Source of the DNA: Arachnia propionica
GTDB taxonomy: Bacteria > Actinomycetota > Actinomycetes > Propionibacteriales > Propionibacteriaceae
NCBI RefSeq assembly: GCF_003932785.1
Contig: NZ_RQYT01000034.1
Coordinates: 1-33,002 of the forward strand
DNA length: 33,002 nucleotides
Reading direction: 5' to 3'
Part shown: piece after piece, positions 1 to 10,263 of the stretch
Numbering within the stretch: the first letter of the stretch is position 1
Layout: every line of letters starts with the position of its first letter
Made by a program: the position numbers and the translations under genes
The notes under the pieces: generated by a model
What the model was told of the DNA's origin: nothing
Databases searched by the model: none
The model's input: only the letters and a program-made list of their open reading frames with translations

Positions 1-24
1 CTCCGAACCCCAAAATGACCGCAA

Positions 25-88
25 GCCTCACGCTCACACTACGTGAGGCACCAACCCACCCTTCGCGCTCATTCCTACGTGAGGCACC
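25..88. repeat. Short hairpin and direct repeat
   Basis: GCCTCACG at 25-32 pairs with CGTGAGGC at 42-49 across a 9-nt loop. The right arm lies in a 14-nt word, CTACGTGAGGCACC, found at 39-52 and repeated exactly at 75-88. It could be a terminator-like hairpin of a gene to the left or an end of the decayed insertion sequence that follows. I see no gene in 1-209. Confidence 0.35.
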
Positions 89-209
89 TCGCCCCGCTCT
101 CCTCCGGATCGTCCGCTCGCCGCCCTGGACTCGGCGAACTCGGCTAATGCGTGGGTTGACTAGGGGCTTTGCTGGTTGGTGGCGTGGTTTGGTGGTGAGG
201 ATGGATGGG

Positions 210-515
210 CATGAAGTCAGCCGACTCACTGGAGGCCACTACGGATGTCATCATCCCGTATTTCTGCCCTGGAACGCCAGTCGTTGTTGGATGTCTTCGC
301 CGGTGTCAGTGACCCCAGACAGCGGTGGGCAGGCGGTATCGCTTGGAGGAGATCCTCGCGTTGACTGCTGCCGCGGTGCTGGCTGGATGCTCGACACTGT
401 TGGCACGTCTCGGACCTGGACCGTGAGGCCATGTCAGCACTGGGTTCAAGGTTTTCCCGTCCACGGCGATCACCCTGCGGCCACTGATCTGTCTGGTCCG
501 CGTGTAGATCGAGGC
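210..515 (+). pseudogene. Decayed ISAs1-family transposase N-terminal remnant
   Basis: No single frame is coding, but fragments in successive frames resemble the start of an ISAs1 (H-repeat) transposase. Around 262-330 one frame reads LERQSLLDVFAGVSDPRQR. The next frame, from about 331, reads RRYRLEEILALTAAAVLAG, the typical continuation of DPRRRRGRRY-type transposases. A third frame carries LDREAM. Near 455-480 a VHGDHPAA stretch sits where the family has VDGKTLRGA. At least two frameshifts and a stop interrupt it, and the catalytic DDE part is absent because purA begins at once. It is a dead fragment. The family assignment is from memory of the motif order, not from a search. Confidence 0.55.
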
Positions 516-528
516 TGCACACCCTAGC

Positions 529-1857
<1,329 letters not shown>

Positions 1858-2031
1858 TTACCTCCGCAGTGTACCCGGAGCCCGCGCCATGCCCGGCACC
1901 GCGCCCTGCACCTTGGTGCAGCAGTGTCTCGGCCGGGTTCACGATCGTGCAGCCGGGAGGCCGCCAGTTGAAGCATCGGCGTTTTCGCGCCAGCATCTAT
2001 GACAGAACTACCCGCAAAGGAGCAGGGCCCC

Positions 2032-3027
2032 ATGAAGAAGCTCATCAACTCCCCCGACGACGTCGTCGCCGAGGCACTCCACGGCATCGAGGCCAGTGAC
2101 GATCGTGTCCGCGTCGACCATCAGCACCGCGTGATCTTCCGCGCCACCCCGACGAGGCAGGGCAAGGTGGCCCTCATCTCCGGCGGCGGCTCCGGTCACG
2201 AGCCCCTCCACGGCGGCTACGTCGGTGTCGGCATGCTGGATGCGGCCTGCGCAGGTCAGGTGTTCACCTCCCCCACCCCCGACCAGATCCTCGCCGCCAC
2301 CGTCGAGGCCGACGCGGGCGCAGGCGTCCTCCACATCGTGAAGAACTACACCGGCGACGTCATGAACTTCGAGATGGCGGCCGAGCTCGCCGCCGAGGCG
2401 GACGTGCGGGTCGAGACGGTGGTCGTCGCCGACGACGTCGCCGTCCAGGACTCCCTGTACACGGCGGGACGACGCGGCGTGGGCCTGACCGTGCTGCTGG
2501 AGAAGATCGTCGGGGCAGCCGCCGAGGAGGGACGCGACCTCGACGCGGTGCTCGCCGTCGCCACGAAGGTCAACGAGGGTGGCCGCTCCATGGGCATGGC
2601 CCTGACCTCCTGCACCGTACCCGCCGCAGGACAACCCACCTTCGACCTGCCCGAGGACCAGATGGAGATCGGGATCGGCATCCACGGCGAGCCGGGACGC
2701 CACCGCGAACCCCTCACCCCCGCGAAGGACATCGCCAGGCAGCTCGTCGAACCGATCCTCACCGACCGCGACTACGCCGGGAAGCGCACCATCGCCATGC
2801 TCAACGGGATGGGAGCCACCCCGCTGCTGGAGCTCTACCTCATGTACGCGGAGGTGAAGAAACTGCTCGACGACGCCGGTGTCACGGTGGAGCGGAACCT
2901 CGTCGGGAACTACATCACCAGCCTGGACATGGCCGGCTGCTCCCTCACCCTCCTCGAGGTCGACGACGAGCTGCTGACGCTGTGGGACGCCCCGGTCAAC
3001 ACGGCCGGACTGCGGTGGGGCCTGTGA
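2032..3027 (+). CDS. dhaK: PEP-dependent dihydroxyacetone kinase, DHA-binding subunit DhaK
   Basis: DhaK binds dihydroxyacetone covalently through a histidine and presents it to the ADP-loaded DhaL subunit for phosphorylation. The 331-residue product begins [12 protein letters not shown], as in other DhaK proteins. It has the [15 protein letters not shown] substrate-site motif, and its IGIHGEPG motif places the reactive histidine at residue 218, the number used in Escherichia coli DhaK. The upstream in-frame ATG at 1999 is rejected because AAAGGAG lies 8 nt before the ATG at 2032 and the family begins here. It is the first gene of a dhaK-dhaL-dhaM operon; its TGA overlaps the dhaL ATG by one base. 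No clear promoter was identified in 1813-2031. Confidence 0.97.
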   Translation: MKKLINSPDDVVAEALHGIEASDDRVRVDHQHRVIFRATPTRQGKVALISGGGSGHEPLHGGYVGVGMLDAACAGQVFTSPTPDQILAATVEADAGAGVLHIVKNYTGDVMNFEMAAELAAEADVRVETVVVADDVAVQDSLYTAGRRGVGLTVLLEKIVGAAAEEGRDLDAVLAVATKVNEGGRSMGMALTSCTVPAAGQPTFDLPEDQMEIGIGIHGEPGRHREPLTPAKDIARQLVEPILTDRDYAGKRTIAMLNGMGATPLLELYLMYAEVKKLLDDAGVTVERNLVGNYITSLDMAGCSLTLLEVDDELLTLWDAPVNTAGLRWGL

Positions 3028-3644
3028 TGATCGACCGGGACCAGCTCACCCAGTGGCTGCGCACCTTCTCCGAACTCCTCAACGAGAACGCGGCGCGGCT
3101 CACCACCCTCGACTCGGCCATCGGCGACGCCGACCACGGCTCCAACATGGCGCGCGGATTCAAGGCCGCCGTCGAGGCCCTCGACGACACCGCCCCGCTG
3201 CCGAAGCTGTTCAAGGGGGTCGGCATGACCCTCGTCAGCAGCATCGGCGGCGCCTCCGGCCCGCTCTACGGGTCGTTCTTCCTGCGGCTGGGGGCCGGAC
3301 TCGACGAGGTCGTGGTCGCCCCCGAGGACTTCGCGAAGGCCCTGCGTGCCGGGCTCGACGGTGTCAAGGCCCGCGGCAAGGCCACCACGGGCGAGAAGAC
3401 CATGATCGACGCGATGGAACCCGCCGTCGTCGCCTTCGCCGAGGCCGCCGAGCAGGGGGCGGCGGCCGCGTCCCGGGCCGCCGCTGAGGCCGCCAACGAG
3501 GGCCGGGATGCCACGATCCCCATGCTCGCCACGAAGGGCAGGGCCAGCTACCTGGGCGAACGCTCCATCGGCCACCAGGACCCGGGCGCGACCTCCACGG
3601 CCCTGATGTTCGACGCCCTCGCGGCGGCCCTGAAGGAGGAGTGA
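3027..3644 (+). CDS. dhaL: Dihydroxyacetone kinase ADP-binding subunit DhaL
   Basis: DhaL carries a tightly bound ADP as a cofactor that is rephosphorylated by DhaM and passes phosphate to DHA on DhaK. The 205-residue product starts [11 protein letters not shown] at an ATG sharing its A with the dhaK stop (TGATG), implying translational coupling. The DSAIGDADHGSNM motif supplies the aspartates that hold Mg-ADP. The middle GGASGPLYGSFF and the C-terminal SYLGERSIGHQDPGA segments are diagnostic. A longer reading frame from 2982 would run inside dhaK and is not needed. Confidence 0.96.
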   Translation: MIDRDQLTQWLRTFSELLNENAARLTTLDSAIGDADHGSNMARGFKAAVEALDDTAPLPKLFKGVGMTLVSSIGGASGPLYGSFFLRLGAGLDEVVVAPEDFAKALRAGLDGVKARGKATTGEKTMIDAMEPAVVAFAEAAEQGAAAASRAAAEAANEGRDATIPMLATKGRASYLGERSIGHQDPGATSTALMFDALAAALKEE

Positions 3645-3647
3645 CCG

Positions 3648-6050
3648 ATGGCGTTGGTGGGAATCGTCGCCGTCTCGCACAGCCGTGAGCTGGCGGAGGC
3701 CGCCGTGGAGTTGTCCCTCCAGATGGTGCACGGGGAACAGCCCCCCGTCCTCGTCGCGGCGGGCACCAGCGATGGCAGGCTCGGCACCGACGCGACGGCG
3801 GTCGCGGAGGCGATCTCGGCGGCGGACCAGGGCGCGGGGGTCGTCGTGATCGTCGACCTCGGCTCGGCCATCCTCAGCGCCGAGTTCGCCCTGGACCTCG
3901 TCGCGGCGGACCCGGAGCAGGTGCGCATCATCCCGGCGCCCTTCGTCGAGGGGCTGCTGTCGGCGGTGGTGCGGGCCGCGACGGGGGCGAGCCTCGACGA
4001 GGTCGTCGCCGAGGCGGGGCGGGCGTTGGAGCCGAAGCAGTCGGCCCTGGCCCCCGTCGAGATTTCCACCAAGGCCACCCAGGACGCCTGGGAGCCCGAC
4101 GCCAAGGACTCGGCCACCGTGGTGAACCCGGCCGGGCTCCACGTCCGCCCCGTCGCCCAGGTGGTGGCGACGGCCTCCCGGTTCGACAGTGAGATCCGGC
4201 TCCGCTGCCACGGCACGTCGGCCTCGGCCTCCTCGCCCGTGTCACTGGCCAGTCTCGGCGCCCGGACGGGCGAGCGGCTGTGGGTGGAGGCCGCCGGTTC
4301 CGACGCCGTCGACGCCGTGGCCGCCATCGTCGAACTCATCCGCGACGGCTTCGGGGAACTCGACCAACCGGCCGCCCCGGAGCCGATCCGCACCGCCGGC
4401 CCGCAGGGGGTCAGCCCCGGCCGGGTGGTCGGCACGGCCCGCATCATGACGAGCCCGGCCACGAAACCCCCGCACGACTACCTGCTGTCCAGGGACGACA
4501 TCCCTCAGGAACGTCGTCGGCTCGCCGAGGCCCTGGAGGCGACGGCCAGCGGCTACGAACGGCAGGCCGAGGGGGCCGGCCCGGAGGCGTCGGAGATCCT
4601 CAGGGCCAGCGCCTCGATGGCCCGCGACCCGATGCTGCGGGACCGCGCCTCGGCCAGGGTCGGCGTCGACTCGGTCGGCGGGGTGTCGGCGCTGTGGCAG
4701 GCGGTGTCCGAAATCGTCGTGGAGTTCCAGGCCCAGGGCGGGTTGCTCGCCGAGCGGGTCACCGACCTCATCGACGTCCGCGACCGTGCCGTCAGTCACC
4801 TCACGGGACGCCCCCTGCCGGGCATCCCGACCTGCGAGACGCCGTTCATCCTCGTCGCGGAGGATCTGGCTCCCGCGGACACGGCCACACTTCGGGCCGA
4901 GTGCTGCCTCGGCATCATCACCGCGGCGGGAGGACCCACCTCGCACACGTCGATCCTCGCCCGCAGCATGGGGATCCCCGCCGTGGTGGGGTTCACGGGC
5001 GCGATGGAGATCCCCGACGGTTCCCGGGTGCTCCTCGACGGCACCACCGGCGAGGTCGTCGTGGAGCCCGACACGGAGCAGCAGGTCGGGGCCCGGACCA
5101 CCCCGGCGACAGTGGAGCCCCTCAGCGCGCCCGGCCGCACCGCCGACGGGCAACCGATCGGCCTGTACGCCAACGTCGCCTCGGCGGGGGCGGCGGAGGT
5201 CGCGGCGCGGGCCGGAGCGGAGGGGGTGGGGCTGTTCCGCACCGAGATCAGTGTCCTCGGCGTCCGGGAGGAACCCACCGTCGCCGAACAGGCCGACGGC
5301 TACGCCAAGGTGCTGGCGCCGTTCGCGGGCCGCAAGGTCGTCGTCAGGACCCTCGACGCGGGCAGCGACAAGCCGCTCAGCTTCCTCACCATCCCCGGCG
5401 AGGACAACCCGGCCCTCGGCATCCGGGGTTTCCGCACCGCCGCCCAGTCGCCGGACGTCCTCACCCGGCAGCTGGAGGCCATCGCCGCCGCCGAGCAGGC
5501 CAGCGGGGCGGAGGTGTGGGTGATGGCCCCGATGATCTCCACCGCCGCCGAGGCGGCGCAGTTCGCCGGGCTCGCCAGGGCGGCGGGGCTGCGTCGGGTC
5601 GGCGTCATGATCGAGGTTCCGGCAGCCGCACTGAGCGCCCGCGAGATCCTTGCCGAGGTGGACTTCGCGAGCATCGGCAGCAACGACCTCACGCAGTACA
5701 CCATGGCGATCGACCGGATGGCGACGGGGGTGCAGGAGCTGCAGGACCCGTGGAATCCGGCGGTGCTCCGGCTCATCCAGCTCGTCGGGGAGGCCGGTGC
5801 GGCGACGGGACGACCGATCTCCTGCTGCGGCGAGGCGGCGGCCCACCCGGATCTGGCCGCGGTCCTCGTCGGTCTCGGGGTCTCGACGCTGTCGATGAGC
5901 GTGCAGTCCCTCGAGGCGGTCCGCGCCACCCTTGCGGAGCTCACCCTGGCGGACTGCCGCAGGGCGGCGCAGGCGGCCGTCGGCGCGTCGGGCCCCGTCG
6001 AGGCGCGGGAGGCGGCAGCGCGGGAGGTGCCGTCGCTGCGTCGGGGGTGA
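3648..6050 (+). CDS. dhaM: DhaM phosphotransferase: EIIA-Man/HPr/complete enzyme I fusion
   Basis: DhaM passes phosphate from PEP to the ADP on DhaL. The 800 residues hold three modules. An EIIA-mannose-type domain covers about 1-125, with [10 protein letters not shown] and the likely phospho-histidine H11. An HPr domain covers about 150-235, with NPAGLHVRP (H165). Enzyme I follows: GVSPGRVVG near 250, [12 protein letters not shown] with active H433, then the PEP-binding barrel with GLFRTE near 530, [18 protein letters not shown] and CCGEAAAHP (C727). In E. coli, DhaM carries only a truncated enzyme I and depends on PtsI. Here the whole enzyme I is present, so the protein may take phosphate directly from PEP. 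A GGAGG precedes the ATG, 3 nt after dhaL. Confidence 0.94.
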   Translation: MALVGIVAVSHSRELAEAAVELSLQMVHGEQPPVLVAAGTSDGRLGTDATAVAEAISAADQGAGVVVIVDLGSAILSAEFALDLVAADPEQVRIIPAPFVEGLLSAVVRAATGASLDEVVAEAGRALEPKQSALAPVEISTKATQDAWEPDAKDSATVVNPAGLHVRPVAQVVATASRFDSEIRLRCHGTSASASSPVSLASLGARTGERLWVEAAGSDAVDAVAAIVELIRDGFGELDQPAAPEPIRTAGPQGVSPGRVVGTARIMTSPATKPPHDYLLSRDDIPQERRRLAEALEATASGYERQAEGAGPEASEILRASASMARDPMLRDRASARVGVDSVGGVSALWQAVSEIVVEFQAQGGLLAERVTDLIDVRDRAVSHLTGRPLPGIPTCETPFILVAEDLAPADTATLRAECCLGIITAAGGPTSHTSILARSMGIPAVVGFTGAMEIPDGSRVLLDGTTGEVVVEPDTEQQVGARTTPATVEPLSAPGRTADGQPIGLYANVASAGAAEVAARAGAEGVGLFRTEISVLGVREEPTVAEQADGYAKVLAPFAGRKVVVRTLDAGSDKPLSFLTIPGEDNPALGIRGFRTAAQSPDVLTRQLEAIAAAEQASGAEVWVMAPMISTAAEAAQFAGLARAAGLRRVGVMIEVPAAALSAREILAEVDFASIGSNDLTQYTMAIDRMATGVQELQDPWNPAVLRLIQLVGEAGAATGRPISCCGEAAAHPDLAAVLVGLGVSTLSMSVQSLEAVRATLAELTLADCRRAAQAAVGASGPVEAREAAAREVPSLRRG

Positions 6051-6070
6051 CGGGGCCGTCATCGGGTGGA

Positions 6071-6101
6071 TTCGTCGGGCGCCGCGCACCCTACCTACAC
6101 T
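6071..6101 (+). promoter_or_regulatory. Candidate typA promoter
   Basis: TACACT at 6096-6101 resembles a -10 hexamer, with a weak TTCGTC 19 bp upstream. It lies in the 86-bp gap between dhaM and typA. The -35 match and spacing are poor, so this is only a suggestion. Confidence 0.3.
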
Positions 6102-6136
6102 GTTCGCCGGCCCAGTCCCCACCTCGAGGAGTCCCC

Positions 6137-7987
6137 ATGCCCATCCGTTCCGACCTGCGCAACGTCGCCATCGTCGCCCACGTCGACCACGGGAAGACCA
6201 CCCTCGTGGACGCCATGCTCTGGCAGTCCGGCGCCTTCCGGGAGGGCTCCGACGTCAACAACCGGGTCATGGACTCGATGGACCTGGAGCGCGAGAAGGG
6301 GATCACCATCCTCGCGAAGAACACGGCCGTCAAGCACCTGATGGCGGACGGCCGCGAGGTGACCATCAACATCATCGACACCCCCGGGCACGCCGATTTC
6401 GGCGGCGAGGTGGAGCGCGGCCTGGAGATGGTCGACGGTGTGGTGCTGCTCGTCGACGCGTCCGAGGGGCCGCTGCCCCAGACCCGATTCGTGCTGCGGA
6501 AGGCGCTGGCGAAGAAGCTGCCCCTCATCGTGGTGGTCAACAAGGTGGACCGCTCCGACGCGCGGATCTCCGCCGTCGTCGACGAGACCTACGACCTGTT
6601 CATGGACCTCCTCGACGACGACGCCGCCGACGGCCTCGACTTCCCCATCGTCTACGCCTCGGCGAAGGCGGGCCGGGCGTCACTGACGCAGCCCGCCGAC
6701 GGGGAGATGCCGGGCTCGACGACCCTGGAGCCCCTGTTCGAGACGATCCTCGACCACATCCCCGCCCCCTCCTACGAGGAGGGCGCCACCCTGCAGGCCC
6801 ATGTCACGAACCTCGACGCCTCCCCGTACCTGGGGCGGCTGGCGCTGTGCCGGGTGGTGGCCGGTGAGCTGAAGCGAGGCCAGCAGGTCGCGTGGTGCCG
6901 GGCCGACGGCACCGTGACGAATGTGAAGCTCACCGAACTGCTCATGACCCAGGCCCTGGAGCGGGTTCCCGCCGAGAGCGCGGGTCCCGGCGACATCGTC
7001 GCCATCGCGGGCATCCCGGAGATCACGATCGGCGAGACCCTCTCCGATCCGGAGAACCCGAAGCCGCTGCCGCTCATCCACGTCGACGAGCCGTCGATCT
7101 CCATGACGATCGGCATCAACACCTCCCCGCTGGCGGGGAAGTCCGGCAAGAACCTCACGGCGCGGCTGGTGAAGGCGCGGCTCGACCAGGAACTCATCGG
7201 CAACGTCTCCATCCGGGTCCACCCGACGGAGCGTCCGGACACCTGGGAGGTGCAGGGCCGCGGTGAGCTGCAACTCGCCGTGCTGGTGGAGATGATGCGG
7301 CGGGAGGGTTTCGAACTGACCGTCGGCAAACCGCAGGTGGTGACGAAGGTCATCGACGGGAAGGTGCACGAACCGATCGAGCGGCTGACCGTCGACATCC
7401 CCGACGAGTTCGTGGGTGTGGTCACCCAGCTCATGGGGCTGCGGCGCGGCCGGATGGAGACGATGGTCAACCACGGCACCGGCTGGGTGCGGATGGAGTT
7501 CCTGGTGCCGGCGCGGGGCCTCATCGGTTTCCGTACCGAGTTCCTCACCGAGACCCGCGGCACCGGCATCATGAACCACGTCGCGGAGGGCTACGAGCCG
7601 TGGGCCGGGGACTTCCGCACCCGGCCGACGGGATCGCTCGTCGCGGACCGGACGGGCGTGGTCACCTCGTACGCCCTGTTCAACCTGCAGGAGCGCGGCA
7701 CGATGTTCGTCGGCCCCGGCGCCGAGGTGTACGAGGGCATGATCGTCGGGGAGAACCCGCGCCCCGAGGACATGGACGTCAACCCGTCGAAGGAGAAGAA
7801 GCTCACCAACATCCGTTCCTCGACGGGCGAGGAGCTGGAGCGTCTCATCCCGCCGCGGCTGATGTCGATGGAGCAGCAGCTGGAGTTCTGCGCCGCCGAC
7901 GAGTGCTTGGAGGTCACCCCTGCTGTGGTGAGGATCCGGAAGGTCGTGCTGGGTCAGAAGGACCGGGCCCGCCTGAAGCGGGGCTGA
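6137..7987 (+). CDS. typA: Translational GTPase TypA/BipA
   Basis: Ribosome-associated GTPase of the EF-G family, linked to 50S assembly and stress or low-temperature growth. The 616-residue product has the usual length. The GTP-binding motifs appear in order: AHVDHGKTT near residues 14-22 (G1), [12 protein letters not shown] (G3) and NKVDR (G4). The TypA-specific C-terminal part follows, with [25 protein letters not shown] and LTNIRSS. The frame is open far upstream into dhaM, but the protein homology starts at [20 protein letters not shown], preceded by GAGGAG. It converges on the DUF4862-like gene with a 6-nt gap. Confidence 0.97.
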   Translation: MPIRSDLRNVAIVAHVDHGKTTLVDAMLWQSGAFREGSDVNNRVMDSMDLEREKGITILAKNTAVKHLMADGREVTINIIDTPGHADFGGEVERGLEMVDGVVLLVDASEGPLPQTRFVLRKALAKKLPLIVVVNKVDRSDARISAVVDETYDLFMDLLDDDAADGLDFPIVYASAKAGRASLTQPADGEMPGSTTLEPLFETILDHIPAPSYEEGATLQAHVTNLDASPYLGRLALCRVVAGELKRGQQVAWCRADGTVTNVKLTELLMTQALERVPAESAGPGDIVAIAGIPEITIGETLSDPENPKPLPLIHVDEPSISMTIGINTSPLAGKSGKNLTARLVKARLDQELIGNVSIRVHPTERPDTWEVQGRGELQLAVLVEMMRREGFELTVGKPQVVTKVIDGKVHEPIERLTVDIPDEFVGVVTQLMGLRRGRMETMVNHGTGWVRMEFLVPARGLIGFRTEFLTETRGTGIMNHVAEGYEPWAGDFRTRPTGSLVADRTGVVTSYALFNLQERGTMFVGPGAEVYEGMIVGENPRPEDMDVNPSKEKKLTNIRSSTGEELERLIPPRLMSMEQQLEFCAADECLEVTPAVVRIRKVVLGQKDRARLKRG

Positions 7988-7993
7988 CCCCCC

Positions 7994-8875
7994 TCACCGC
8001 ACCAGGTCGATGACGGAGGCGATGACCCGCAGCCGGGTCTCGACGTCGGCATCGGCCGGGGCCTGCAGCTTCGCGCCGACATAGGCCGGGCTGCCCGCGG
8101 CGGCCAGGCATTCGGTCACCCGCTGCGGGGTCATGAGTGAGCTGGGCTCGTCGGTGGACAGGGGCAGGTGGAGGTCGGCCCAGGCCTTGCCCCACCGGTT
8201 GTCGGTGGCACCGGCGCCGGAGAACATGAGTCCCCGCAGCCGTCCCGCCGCTGCGAGCAGCTCGACGTGACGCCGGGGACGCTCCGGGTCGTGGGCCTCG
8301 AGGGCGGATCGTCCCCAATTGACGGCGAAACCGAGGTCCGGCGAGGCCTCCAGCTCCGCCTCGAGGGGAAGGAACCGCTTCTCCCCCTCGACGGCTGGGT
8401 CGTGGGCGTCGCAGTGTTCGACGACGAGCTCCGTCGTGAACCCCTCTGCCGTGGTGAGTTCCGCGAGGGAACGGGCGAAGGCGGTGCGGTCGGCGGTGAC
8501 CGACGGCGCGGAGTGGATGTGCAGCCACGCCACGGACTGCTCGCCGGTGCGATCGTTGAGGTCCTCGGCGGCGTGGCGGATGTCGGTGATCCAGGCGACG
8601 GCACGGGTCCGTCCCTCCTCGTCGGGAGAGGCCAGCCCGAAGGCGGGATCCCGCCACACCCGTTGCATCGTGCCGGGGATGGCGGTGACGACCGACCGGG
8701 TGAAGCGCCCCCGCAGCTGGGCTGCGAACCAGTTGAGGTCGGCGTGGAGCACGTCCACGAAGGGGATCTCCAGCGCGGCGGCCAGACCTCGCGCGGCCAG
8801 TTCGTCGTAGAAGTGCTCCTGCTCGTCCCGTTCCGCGGGCAGGGCGGCATAGGCCCCTACGACAAGGTGTTTCAT
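7994..8875 (-). CDS. DUF4862-like protein of unknown function
   Basis: A 293-residue soluble protein beginning MKHLVVGAYAALP, which I recognise as similar to actinobacterial DUF4862 proteins, though from memory only. It has no signal peptide or membrane segment. Alternating hydrophobic strands with polar ends (FVDVLHADLNWF, AWLHIHSAP, TELVVEHCDAH, LGFAVNWGRS) look like a TIM barrel of the xylose-isomerase-like kind, with His, Glu and Asp residues that could hold a metal. No reaction can be named. GGAAGGAC lies upstream of the ATG. Confidence 0.75.
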   Translation of the reverse strand: MKHLVVGAYAALPAERDEQEHFYDELAARGLAAALEIPFVDVLHADLNWFAAQLRGRFTRSVVTAIPGTMQRVWRDPAFGLASPDEEGRTRAVAWITDIRHAAEDLNDRTGEQSVAWLHIHSAPSVTADRTAFARSLAELTTAEGFTTELVVEHCDAHDPAVEGEKRFLPLEAELEASPDLGFAVNWGRSALEAHDPERPRRHVELLAAAGRLRGLMFSGAGATDNRWGKAWADLHLPLSTDEPSSLMTPQRVTECLAAAGSPAYVGAKLQAPADADVETRLRVIASVIDLVR

Positions 8876-8914
8876 TGCTGTCCTTCCGGTCGACCGGCTC
8901 CAAGATAGCGGGCG

Positions 8915-9340
8915 TCACCGCAGCCAGGACACGAGGGCTCCCCACGCCGCGGCCCACAGCAGACTGCCGAGGGTGCCGATGATGAAGCGTTCGCTCTTGG
9001 CCGGGTCGGGGGTGCTGAGTTCGGGGTACCGGCCGAACCCCTTGACCCCCAGGACGATGGCGACCCCGGCGGGGAAGCCGGCCACGATGCAGGAGTAGAT
9101 GCCGACCCGTTCCAGCAGGCCGATCCAGGTGCCGCCGGGCATGTCCCGCCCCGCGCGTTCCAGCCGGAGATCGACGAGTTCCGGGCCGCCGGTCCCGGCG
9201 ACGGCGGCCTCCCGGCGCGCTGCCGCCCGCTGGGTCTGCCAGTCGACGAACTTGAAGAGGCCGCGGATCACGGGGGTGCCCGCGACGGTGGCCGCGAGGA
9301 ACCCGGCAACGACGACGATCGCCCACGCGAGGGTGCTCAT
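8915..9340 (-). CDS. Small membrane protein resembling the C-terminal part of DUF3307 proteins
   Basis: The 141-residue product starts MSTLAWAIVVVAGFLAATVAG, a first membrane segment. A polar stretch rich in Arg and Ala follows, then two or three more hydrophobic segments (IGLLERVGIYSCIVAGFPAG and FIIGTLGSLLWAAAWGALV). The order GTWIGLLER...KSERFIIGTLGS matches what I remember of the C-terminal end of DUF3307 membrane proteins, which often sit next to satD-type genes; the DUF3307 domain proper is missing. The neighbouring divergent gene is satD, which supports the link. The longer reading frame from 9991 is antisense to satD and not used. Confidence 0.65.
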   Translation of the reverse strand: MSTLAWAIVVVAGFLAATVAGTPVIRGLFKFVDWQTQRAAARREAAVAGTGGPELVDLRLERAGRDMPGGTWIGLLERVGIYSCIVAGFPAGVAIVLGVKGFGRYPELSTPDPAKSERFIIGTLGSLLWAAAWGALVSWLR

Positions 9341-9433
9341 GTGCCCCACTGTTCCAGACGGCTCCGACTTTTCCCGTCGGGCTCGCGCAATCCACCGGGC
9401 GATTCCGGCCACTGTCGCGAGCCAAGGGCGTGT

Positions 9434-9508
9434 ACACGAATCGCCGCTTTGCTTCCGTGAGCCGCCGTTTGAAACGTTCCAAAACGAAGCAGGACGGCGA
9501 TTCCTGCC
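9434..9508 (+). repeat. 75-bp structured dispersed repeat, copy 1
   Basis: This element is related to 28715-28788 read on the other strand: by hand alignment about 59 of 75 positions agree with one indel. Its ends pair (GAATCGCCG with CGGCGATTC), a second inner pair (TGCTTC/GAAGCA) is possible, and the centre holds TTGAAACGTTCCAA, an AACGTT-centred near-palindrome. Between the two copies one outer base pair changes from T-A to C-G, keeping the stem. It lies in the 270-bp gap between two divergent genes. It may be a palindromic dispersed repeat, a miniature transposable element or a structured RNA. Confidence 0.7.
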
Positions 9509-9576
9509 GCCCTCTCCCGCAGCGCTTCTCGCCTCGGCCCCTGGCCCGAGCGCCTGTCCCGGGACCCCGGCAGGCT

Positions 9577-9604
9577 CCGACCGACACGGAGATGAAGCTA
9601 CAAT
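9577..9604 (+). promoter_or_regulatory. satD promoter, probably leaderless
   Basis: TACAAT at 9599-9604 is a strong -10 box, with CCGACC at 9577-9582 as a weak -35 at 16 bp. The ATG of satD begins 7 nt after the hexamer, where transcription should start, and there is no Shine-Dalgarno sequence. This suggests a leaderless transcript. Confidence 0.6.
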
Positions 9605-9610
9605 CTTCAC

Positions 9611-10252
9611 ATGGGCAGGATTCAGCTTTTCCCTGAATGCATGGCGCTGCTCGGGGACGTGGTGCGGTCCCGGGATTCCAGACGCGCCGCCGTCCATGAC
9701 GCGATCCTCGCCGCCATCGAGACCACCAACGCGGCCGTCCCGACCCTCGACCCACTGCGCGTCACGGTCGGCGACGAACTTCAAGGGGTCTACGCCAGCG
9801 TGGGCGACGCCGTCGCCGCCACCATGATGCTGCGCGACGAGCTGCTCGGGACCGCGGAACTCAGGGTGGGTCTGGGCGGAGGTGAGGTCCGGGTCGTCGA
9901 CGCCGAACGCGGCATCCAGGACGGGTCGGCGTGGTGGAACGCCCGGGAAGCCATCGAACGCGCCGAGGAGACCTCCCGACGTCCCGGCCATCGCGCCGCC
10001 CGCACCGCGCTCGTCGACGGCAGAGCCGCGGCCAACCCGCTGGCCGACCCGCTGCTCAGGCTCCTCGACGCCGAGCTCGACCGGCTCAGCGAGGCGACGC
10101 GTCGCACTTGGCGCGACCTCCGTCGCGGCACCCCGAACCTCGAGGCCGCCGCCCGCGAACAGGTGTCCCCCTCAGCCATCTCGCAGCGCATCAACGACAA
10201 CGGGCTACGGCCCCTCCTCGACGTGGTCGAGACCCTCACCGCCCTCCCCTGA
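9611..10252 (+). CDS. SatD-family protein
   Basis: The 213-residue product matches the SatD layout: a short N-terminal LLGDVVRSRDS, a central VTVGDELQGVYASVGDA segment, LRVGLGGGEV, and a C-terminal helix-turn-helix-like region (LEAAAREQVSPSAISQRIND) like that of sigma-70-type or transposon resolvase helices. SatD proteins have no established biochemical role; the C-terminal part suggests DNA binding. The start at 9611 follows a TACAAT box with no ribosome-binding site. A membrane gene that resembles its usual DUF3307 partner is divergent next door. The gene ends just before the repeat array at 10264. Confidence 0.8.
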   Translation: MGRIQLFPECMALLGDVVRSRDSRRAAVHDAILAAIETTNAAVPTLDPLRVTVGDELQGVYASVGDAVAATMMLRDELLGTAELRVGLGGGEVRVVDAERGIQDGSAWWNAREAIERAEETSRRPGHRAARTALVDGRAAANPLADPLLRLLDAELDRLSEATRRTWRDLRRGTPNLEAAAREQVSPSAISQRINDNGLRPLLDVVETLTALP

Positions 10253-10263
10253 CCCTCCCGGTC

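Noticed and set aside
15-527. 170-codon plus-strand frame at the left end
   Set aside because: It crosses the transposase remnant in mixed frames and has no coherent protein character.
1999-2031. Upstream start of dhaK (MTELPAKEQGP)
   Set aside because: The AAAGGAG ribosome-binding site lies inside this extension, and the family begins at the ATG at 2032.
4242-6122. 626-codon minus-strand frame opposite dhaM
   Set aside because: Antisense shadow of dhaM with no recognisable domain.
4280-6136. Upstream extension of the typA frame (a 1235-codon frame in total)
   Set aside because: The extension overlaps dhaM out of frame and is Gly/Arg-rich; TypA homology starts at 6137 with a ribosome-binding site.
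9473-9486. TTGAAACGTTCCAA as a LacI-type operator
   Set aside because: It resembles one, but it lies at the centre of a repeat whose other copy has no adjacent sugar gene, so a dispersed element explains it better.
9430-9636. 68-codon frame starting in the structured repeat
   Set aside because: The similar peptide in copy 2 (TNRRSASVRARLKRF) reflects the repeat DNA itself; there is no ribosome-binding site and the frame runs over the satD promoter.
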